Positions 5,657 to 10,501 of a DNA stretch of 10,501 bases are shown here, in pieces. A program made the translations under genes and the position numbers. This stretch comes from Candidatus Saccharibacteria bacterium CG_4_10_14_0_2_um_filter_52_9 (lineage in GTDB: Bacteria; Patescibacteriota; Saccharimonadia; Saccharimonadales; UBA4665). The notes below the pieces were generated by a model. The model made no database searches, was not told the DNA's origin, and saw only the letters and a list, made by a program, of their open reading frames with translations. Every line of letters starts with the position of its first letter. Within the stretch, counting starts at the first letter, position 1. The DNA is taken from NCBI GenBank assembly GCA_002792275.1, contig PFOA01000054.1, positions 1 to 10,501 on the forward strand, given 5' to 3'.

Positions 5657-6664
5657 ATGTATCCCGACGAAGCCGACAAAATAAAACAGATTGTTGAAGC
5701 CGCCCGGCAGATAATCATCATCCAGGCCGACAATCCGGATGCCGACTCGCTGGGCAGTGCTTTGGCGCTGGAACACATCCTCAGTGATCTGGGCAAGGAG
5801 CCGGTTATGTACTGTGGCGTCGACATGCCCGGCTACCTGCGCTACATGCCGGGCTGGGATCGCGTACAGCGCGACATGCCGCCGAAGTTTGACGCCAGCA
5901 TCATTGTTGACGCCTCCACCATGACCCTGCTCGAAAAGCTGGTGGCTGCCGGTTATCAGAATCAGCTGTCTGCCAAGCCATGCATTGTGTTCGATCATCA
6001 CGCTATCGTTGATCATCCGGTGCCGTTTGCCACACTGACGATTAATGATGCCTCGCGGGCATCGGCCGGCGAACTGCTATACATACTAGCCGGACAGCTG
6101 AATTGGGCGATGTCCGCCTCGGCTCAGACCTGCCTGATGTCATCTATCCTGGGGGACACCCAGGGGCTAACCAACCAGCTAACCTCTGCTCAGACCTACA
6201 AGATTATGGCCCAGATGGTAGAGGCCGGAGTCGATCGCCCCAAACTCGAAGAACTGCGCCGTGCGTATTCCAAAATGCCGCCGGAAATTTTTCGCTACAA
6301 GGGTGATCTTATAAGTCGGACGGCCTTTGCGGGCGACGGCCGGATTGCCACTGTCACCATACCCCAAACCGAGATCAATCAGTTTAGCCCCCTGTATAAC
6401 CCAGCTCCCCTGATCCAGAACGACATGCTGCAAACTACCGGTGTCCAGCTGGCAATTGTTATCAAACAGTACAATGACGGTAAGGTAACGGCCGCCATTC
6501 GATCTAATTCTGATGCGCCGGTGGCCGGAAAATTGGCCGAACATTTTGGCGGCGGCGGCCACGCCTTTGCCAGCGGTTTCAAGGTTACCGACGGCCGCCC
6601 GGCCGACAAATTAAGGGCTGAGGCCATCGGCCTGGCTGTGGAGTTGCTAGATGAAGCTATTTAA
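5657..6664 (+). CDS. DHH/DHHA1 phosphoesterase (NrnA-like oligoribonuclease or pAp phosphatase)
   Basis: This is a DHH superfamily enzyme. Relatives (NrnA) degrade very short RNAs, pAp or pApA with manganese. From the ATG at 5657 it has 335 residues, matching the family length. Motif I is NPDADSLGSAL (D28, D30), a further metal aspartate is D85 in IIVDAST, and the name-giving motif is D113-H114-H115 in VFDHHA. The DHHA1 domain ends with the substrate-binding GGGGH (298-302) and the A-S-G that follows. The histidine that usually starts motif I (H-x-x-P-D-x-D) is Ala (A24) here, while all aspartates remain. No membrane or signal segment is visible. A start at 5648 would add three residues and overlap the recR stop. 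Its 3' end overlaps cysS by 14 bases, suggesting coupled translation. The substrate cannot be assigned from sequence. Confidence 0.92.
   Translation: MYPDEADKIKQIVEAARQIIIIQADNPDADSLGSALALEHILSDLGKEPVMYCGVDMPGYLRYMPGWDRVQRDMPPKFDASIIVDASTMTLLEKLVAAGYQNQLSAKPCIVFDHHAIVDHPVPFATLTINDASRASAGELLYILAGQLNWAMSASAQTCLMSSILGDTQGLTNQLTSAQTYKIMAQMVEAGVDRPKLEELRRAYSKMPPEIFRYKGDLISRTAFAGDGRIATVTIPQTEINQFSPLYNPAPLIQNDMLQTTGVQLAIVIKQYNDGKVTAAIRSNSDAPVAGKLAEHFGGGGHAFASGFKVTDGRPADKLRAEAIGLAVELLDEAI
6640..6643 (+). promoter_or_regulatory. Shine-Dalgarno of cysS inside the DHH gene
   Basis: GGAG sits 7 bases before the cysS ATG at 6651, within the last codons of the upstream gene. There is no TATAAT-like box nearby, so cysS is probably expressed from the upstream transcript and translationally coupled. 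Confidence 0.55.
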
Positions 6665-8081
6665 TACCGCCAGCCGCCGGATCGAAGAGGTCAAACCGCA
6701 GAAACCGCCGGCCATTACCGTCTATACCTGCGGCCCAACGGTTTATGACTACGCCCATGTTGGCCACTGGTTCACCTATGTACGCGCCGACATACTGATC
6801 CGCGCCCTCAAGGCCGCCGGCTTTAAACCGCAGTGGGTGATGAATATAACAGATGTCGGCCACCTGGTCAGCGACGCCGATCATGGCGAAGATAAGCTAG
6901 AAAAGAGCGCCCGCCGCGAGGGCAAAACCGCCTGGGAAATTGCCGACTACTACACCAAAGACTTTGTGCTGGGTATGCAAGAACTTAACATTACCAAACC
7001 AGCCAAGATGCCCAAAGCCACCGAGCATATTGCCGACCAGATCAAACTAATCCAAAAGCTCGAATCCAAAGGCTTTACCTATGTAATAGATGACGGCGTC
7101 TACTACGATACCGCCAAGTTTCCGCGTTATGCCGAGTTTGCCAGATTGGATCTTGATGAACAGCAGGCTGGCGCCAGGGTCAGCAGTAACCCCCAAAAGC
7201 ACAATCCCTCAGACTTCGCTGTCTGGAAGTTCTCGCCAGCCGGACAACAGCGCGACATGGAATGGGATAGCCCTTGGGGTACGGGCTTTCCGGGCTGGCA
7301 CATTGAATGCTCGGCCATGAGCATGAAGTACTTGAGCGAAACGCTGGACATGCACACCGGTGGCATTGATCATATCCCGGTGCACCACACCAACGAAATT
7401 GCCCAAAGCGAGGCCGCCACCGGCCAGCAGTTTGTGCGCCACTGGATGCACAGCGACCACATTATGATCGAGGGCGAAAAGATATCTAAGAGCCTGGTCA
7501 ACGGCATTAGTTTGCAAGAAGTTATCAGCGAGGGTTTTCCGCCCGAAGCTCTGCGATTGTACGTGTTGGAATCTCATTACCGCGGCCAGTCCAAGTTTAA
7601 CTGGGATGGCCTGCAGGCTGCTAACAACCGCCTGGATGACTTGCGAGCCATGGCCGCTTTGCGTTGGCAACCACGCGGCGTGACCCACGACATGCCCACC
7701 TTCGCCCTGGAGGAAGTAGCCACCACGCTAACCGATTTTCTGGCTAACGATCTCGACACGCCGCAGGCGCTGGCCTTTCTGAGCCAGATCACTACCCAGC
7801 TCCTGACCGTACATATCGAAGAAGATATGGTCGACCACCTTGGGGCTATGCTTAAGGGCATCGACGACTTACTGGGTCTTAACCTGTCGGCCGTCCAAGA
7901 TATATCGCCAGCCCAGAAAGAGTTGCTGAGGCAGCGCGAAACAGCCCGAGCCAACCAGGACTGGAAACTGTCAGATGAGATTCGTGATCGACTCAAGACC
8001 GAGGGCATCGGCCTGAACGACGCCGCCAGAGGTGTTATTTGGTATCCGCTGTGGCTTTCCTATAAGCCGTCGAATCAATAA
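6651..8081 (+). CDS. cysS: Cysteinyl-tRNA synthetase
   Basis: This enzyme charges tRNA-Cys with cysteine. It is 476 residues, slightly longer than the 461 of E. coli. The class I HIGH motif is HVGH (36-39) and the KMSKS motif is KISKS (277-281). The zinc ligands that select cysteine are all present: C27, C220, H245 and E249, with the same 25- and 4-residue spacings as in E. coli. The DALR-type helical domain (from about residue 310) and the C-terminal helix pair (LSDEIRDRLKTEGIGL) follow. The last residues (about 465-476, starting YPLWLS) extend past the usual end after the conserved W and are encoded in the stretch shared with the opposing gene, so they may have arisen by loss of an earlier stop. 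The start is set by the upstream GGAG and overlaps the DHH gene. Confidence 0.98.
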   Translation: MKLFNTASRRIEEVKPQKPPAITVYTCGPTVYDYAHVGHWFTYVRADILIRALKAAGFKPQWVMNITDVGHLVSDADHGEDKLEKSARREGKTAWEIADYYTKDFVLGMQELNITKPAKMPKATEHIADQIKLIQKLESKGFTYVIDDGVYYDTAKFPRYAEFARLDLDEQQAGARVSSNPQKHNPSDFAVWKFSPAGQQRDMEWDSPWGTGFPGWHIECSAMSMKYLSETLDMHTGGIDHIPVHHTNEIAQSEAATGQQFVRHWMHSDHIMIEGEKISKSLVNGISLQEVISEGFPPEALRLYVLESHYRGQSKFNWDGLQAANNRLDDLRAMAALRWQPRGVTHDMPTFALEEVATTLTDFLANDLDTPQALAFLSQITTQLLTVHIEEDMVDHLGAMLKGIDDLLGLNLSAVQDISPAQKELLRQRETARANQDWKLSDEIRDRLKTEGIGLNDAARGVIWYPLWLSYKPSNQ

Positions 8082-9153
8082 TCTTTTTATCGTGCAGGTA
8101 TTCCAACAGGCCAATCCTGAGGCAACCGGCTACCGGTATGGCTACCAAGCCGCCGAACAGGCCGCCAAAGCTGACGCCAATAACCACTGACATAAACACC
8201 AACAACGGCGACATGTTGGTAGAATTGGCCTGAATCCGCGGCTGAATCAGAATGTTTTCCAGTTGTTGGTACAGGATGTAATAGATCAAAATTATAATCG
8301 CGGCCGAGGTGGAATGGAACAGAGCCACCAGGGTGACAATAATTGCGCCGATGGTATGGCCAACCATGGGGATCAGGCCACAGATGAACACCACCACCAT
8401 CAGAGCTACCGGGTAGCTGATGTGCAACAGCAGTATGGCCGGCATAATCAGCAGTGATGCTAAAGCGGCTAGGGTGACCTGGCCGTTTACGTAGCCTTGG
8501 ATAACGCGGTACATGTCACGCATCAGCCGGTCGGCCTTGGAATGGTGACGATCGGGTATGGTGTCGCGGAAAAACGCCAGCCAGCGCGGTCCCTCTACCA
8601 ACATCATAAATGTCAGTACCAATATCGTAAGCAGGGCAAAAGCACTACTGCCTATCTTTTGGACAGTAGAAAAGGCCGCGCCGGCGGCATGTTTCAGGCG
8701 CTCGGATAACTGGCGTGAAAAAGTATCGACCTGTTTTTCGAGGTGATATTTACGAATTAGCCGACCGGTGCCGCTATCTTGCTTGCGAAAATCTTTAACC
8801 AGACTTGGCGCGGCGTTAACGAAACTTTCAGTTTGGCGAACCAGGGGAGGCGCAATGCTGGCAATAAAGCCCCCTAGGAATAACACGACTATCAAAAACG
8901 ACAGGCTGGTAGCCAGCGAGCGGCTACCGCGCCGTTTGCCGGGCAGGCGAATACTCAGCCAATGAACCGGGGCATTCAAGGCCAGTGCCAAGAAGAAAGC
9001 TATAAAAATAAGTAACAGGGCATGGGCGGCCTTTTGGGCGGCCATCAGCAGGACGATAGTTCCGACCGTCAGCACAGCCAGGCGGAAAAAGGTTTCGTTG
9101 GTGATAGTAACGGCAATCTCAGGAGTTTCGTGACCTTTGCGGAAACTAAGCAT
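8035..9153 (-). CDS. AI-2E (PerM/UPF0118) family membrane protein
   Basis: This is a 372-residue multi-pass membrane protein. Paired hydrophobic segments occur at about 22-39 and 43-60, another at about 80-104, then a hydrophilic region (about 105-165) that includes a charged helical stretch, then several segments to about 355. Family hallmarks are GLIPMVGHTIGA at about 258-270 and QQLENILIQPRI at about 295-307, followed by S-P-L-L-V and the glycine-rich G-G-L-F-G-G-L. The family was named for export of autoinducer-2, but members also include Na+/H+ antiporters and proteins of unknown cargo, so the substrate is open. The start ATG follows the preceding gene by 11 bases and has a GATAAT box but no good Shine-Dalgarno. 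Its last 15 or so residues overlap cysS on the other strand. Confidence 0.93.
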   Translation of the reverse strand: MLSFRKGHETPEIAVTITNETFFRLAVLTVGTIVLLMAAQKAAHALLLIFIAFFLALALNAPVHWLSIRLPGKRRGSRSLATSLSFLIVVLFLGGFIASIAPPLVRQTESFVNAAPSLVKDFRKQDSGTGRLIRKYHLEKQVDTFSRQLSERLKHAAGAAFSTVQKIGSSAFALLTILVLTFMMLVEGPRWLAFFRDTIPDRHHSKADRLMRDMYRVIQGYVNGQVTLAALASLLIMPAILLLHISYPVALMVVVFICGLIPMVGHTIGAIIVTLVALFHSTSAAIIILIYYILYQQLENILIQPRIQANSTNMSPLLVFMSVVIGVSFGGLFGGLVAIPVAGCLRIGLLEYLHDKKIIDSTAYRKATADTK

Positions 9154-9159
9154 ACTCGT

Positions 9160-9165
9160 ATTATC
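9160..9165 (-). promoter_or_regulatory. Candidate -10 box before the AI-2E gene
   Basis: Read on the minus strand, GATAAT (five of six to consensus) lies 6 bases before the ATG at 9153, overlapping the last base of the upstream stop codon. No Shine-Dalgarno is visible. The gene could simply be co-transcribed with the glycosyltransferase 11 bases upstream, so this is weaker than the plus-strand examples. Confidence 0.3.
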
Positions 9166-10319
9166 TACAACCCACGCCGTTTGCGCAATGCTTGTTGGTA
9201 AATATCCACCAGTTTGCTACCGATCTTAGCAACGTCAAAATCGGCGGTGTACTGTGCCCCCCAGCGGCCCATGGCCTGACGCTCTGCGTCATCCGTCATG
9301 TACAAGGCTATTTTTTGAGCCAACAGGCCGGCATTAGCGGGATCAAATAACAGATCAGAGTGCGGTTCCATAACTGAACGATAACCGGGGTTGTCACCGG
9401 CCAGAACAGCCGCCCGGCCACTGGCCATGGCCTCCAACAGCACAATTCCAAAACTCTCACCGCCACTACTGGGGAAAACCGAGATGTCGGCCGAGGCGTA
9501 ATAGCGTGGTTTGTCTTCTTCGCTGACGAAGCCGGCAAACTCAACCATGTCTTGCAGACCGTGTTTATTAGTAAACCCCCGTAATTTAGCCTCTAGAGGG
9601 CCGATGCCGCAAATTACCACCCTGAAGGCCGGCAACCTCGACTGCTTAGCCAACTCAGCAACGGCCTTGAGCAGTGTGTGGCAGCCCTTGCGGGGCACCA
9701 GACGACCCAGGAACAGGATGGTGAGCCTGTTGTCATTATATTGCGGCAAAGGCTTGGCCGAGGCAAAGCGTTGATAATCCACCACATTAGGCAATACATC
9801 AGTTTTGACCTTAAAACTGGCGCGGGCAAACTCGGCCGCCACCGGCGAAACGCTGACAATCCGATCAAAACGCTTTAGTGACGGCCTCAGCCAGATCCCC
9901 AGGGCGCGGTTACCGACACGCGGCAGGCGGCCGTAAGGCAAGATGTGAAAGGTGCCGACTACCGCCGTGCTGTCATCGGCGGCCAGTATAAGATGCTGAG
10001 CCATCAGGGGGTGGTGAGGTGTTTGGACATGCAAAACGTCAAACTTCTGGCGGGCAATAAGTTGTTTCAGCTTTTTGCGGCCGGCCGGGAGGGGAATGGT
10101 GGTGCGGTTGCCGTTAAAGCGAACGTTGATGTTGCGCGCCAGGCCGTGAATGTTTGCCAACTGACGCTTATCGGTCTGTCCCACCAGATAATGCACCTCG
10201 TGTCCCTGCGAACTCAGCCACTCGCCGATTGCCACCACGTACTGCTGAACGCCGTCGGCCGGATCCAGAGACGTATCCAGCACCAGGCCGATCTTTAGCC
10301 GTTCAGGCGTGGTGGCCAT
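9165..10319 (-). CDS. GT4-family glycosyltransferase (PimA-like)
   Basis: This is a retaining GT-B glycosyltransferase, probably cytosolic or peripheral at the membrane, moving a sugar from a nucleotide-sugar to a lipid or glycan acceptor. From the ATG at 10319 it has 384 residues, full length. The N-terminal Rossmann domain starts with KIGLVLD and has the glycine-containing D-G-V-Q-Q-Y-V segment and later DVLHVQTPHHPL. The C-terminal domain opens with LFLGRLVPRKG. The E-x7-E motif that binds the donor is E288/E296 within GGESFGIVLLEAMASG, which closely resembles phosphatidylinositol mannosyltransferase PimA; the actual substrate is not known. A GTG at 10337 would add six residues (390 in total); neither start has a well-placed Shine-Dalgarno. 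It overlaps the previous gene's end, suggesting an envelope-glycan operon. Confidence 0.93.
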   Translation of the reverse strand: MATTPERLKIGLVLDTSLDPADGVQQYVVAIGEWLSSQGHEVHYLVGQTDKRQLANIHGLARNINVRFNGNRTTIPLPAGRKKLKQLIARQKFDVLHVQTPHHPLMAQHLILAADDSTAVVGTFHILPYGRLPRVGNRALGIWLRPSLKRFDRIVSVSPVAAEFARASFKVKTDVLPNVVDYQRFASAKPLPQYNDNRLTILFLGRLVPRKGCHTLLKAVAELAKQSRLPAFRVVICGIGPLEAKLRGFTNKHGLQDMVEFAGFVSEEDKPRYYASADISVFPSSGGESFGIVLLEAMASGRAAVLAGDNPGYRSVMEPHSDLLFDPANAGLLAQKIALYMTDDAERQAMGRWGAQYTADFDVAKIGSKLVDIYQQALRKRRGL

Positions 10320-10501
10320 GCTGTTCGAGCGCCTCACGATACAGTTCTTCGTACTTGTCGACTACATTTGGATAATTAAACTGTTTGACGTAGTCCTTGG
10401 CCCATTTTTGCCATAGTTTGCGTAGTTCGGGCTGGTTTAATAACAGATCGAGGCGGCGGGCAAACTCCGCAATATCTTCAGGATTAATGATAGAAAGCCC
10501 C
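10303..10501 (-). CDS. C-terminal part of a probable second GT-B glycosyltransferase (cut by window edge)
   Basis: Only the last 65 residues are in the window, read on the minus strand from the edge to a TGA at 10303-10305. The visible part begins G-L-S-I-I-N-P-E-D and continues as amphipathic helices with L-x-K-L-W-x-K-W-A and F-N-Y-P-N-V-V-D-K-Y-E-x-L-Y. That is the shape of the closing helix of GT4-type enzymes: a loop after the donor site (N-P-E-D-I-A), a helix of the type L-L-x-x-P-E-L, and a final F-x-x-x-x-V-x-x-Y-x-x-L-Y. It overlaps the next gene's start by 17 bases (35 if the GTG start is used), so the two are likely translated together. Assignment rests on this short tail only. Confidence 0.7.
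   Translation of the reverse strand, partial: GLSIINPEDIAEFARRLDLLLNQPELRKLWQKWAKDYVKQFNYPNVVDKYEELYREALEQHGHHA

Noticed and set aside
8053..8088. Possible bidirectional terminator (GGCTT...AAGCC hairpin then TTTTT) at the cysS/AI-2E junction
   Set aside because: The stem is only 5 bp plus wobble pairs and the T run begins about 15 bases after it, too far for an intrinsic terminator.
8293..8298. Perfect TATAAT on the plus strand within the AI-2E gene
   Set aside because: There is no plausible plus-strand gene start downstream; it lies opposite hydrophobic codons of the minus-strand gene and is probably chance.
1..10501. Alternative genetic code, CRISPR, phage or defence system
   Set aside because: All genes close properly under the standard code, TGA serves as a stop at 10303-10305, and no spaced repeats, integrase, nuclease cassette or toxin-antitoxin pair is visible.

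Overview
The window looks like chromosomal DNA from a Candidate Phyla Radiation bacterium, most likely Candidatus Saccharibacteria (TM7). This rests on recognising the overall character of DnaX, RecR and the DHH phosphoesterase: DnaX and RecR lack their usual zinc-binding cysteines, and the gene order is dnaX-dnaB-x-ybaB-recR-DHH-cysS. It is an inference, not a database result. The standard bacterial code fits. TAA, TAG and TGA all act as stops, and no long gene is interrupted by TGA, which argues against the TGA=Gly code of Gracilibacteria/SR1. Base composition is near balanced, coding density is very high, and no gap between genes exceeds about 60 bases. I see no tRNA, rRNA, CRISPR array, insertion sequence or phage gene.

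Plus strand, 92-8081: eight genes in one direction. They are a small unrecognised protein with two similar beta-rich units; dnaX (clamp-loader ATPase); dnaB (replicative helicase); a multi-pass membrane protein resembling GT-C glycosyltransferases; a YbaB/EbfC nucleoid protein; recR; a DHH/DHHA1 phosphoesterase (NrnA-like); and cysS. This is a replication and recombination-repair block with one envelope gene inside it and a tRNA synthetase at its end.

Minus strand, 8035-10501: an AI-2E-type membrane protein, a complete GT4 glycosyltransferase (PimA-like in its C-terminal motif) and the C-terminal 65 residues of another likely glycosyltransferase. This reads as a cell-envelope glycosylation/transport operon. 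It converges on cysS with a 47-base tail-to-tail overlap of coding sequence.

The most interesting pattern is in how genes start. Several starts (dnaX, the membrane protein, the DHH gene, and less clearly recR and the AI-2E gene) have a TATAAT-like box only 6-9 bases upstream and no good Shine-Dalgarno sequence, as expected for leaderless mRNAs. Others (dnaB, ybaB, cysS) have a clear Shine-Dalgarno and no such close box. This also shifts two likely start codons to the next ATG. Second-tier observations are the loss of zinc cysteines in both DnaX and RecR, a duplicated domain in the first gene, loss of the motif I histidine in the DHH protein, and the convergent overlap. I see no evidence for a new defence or mobile system; this is mainly a housekeeping region with lineage-specific features.
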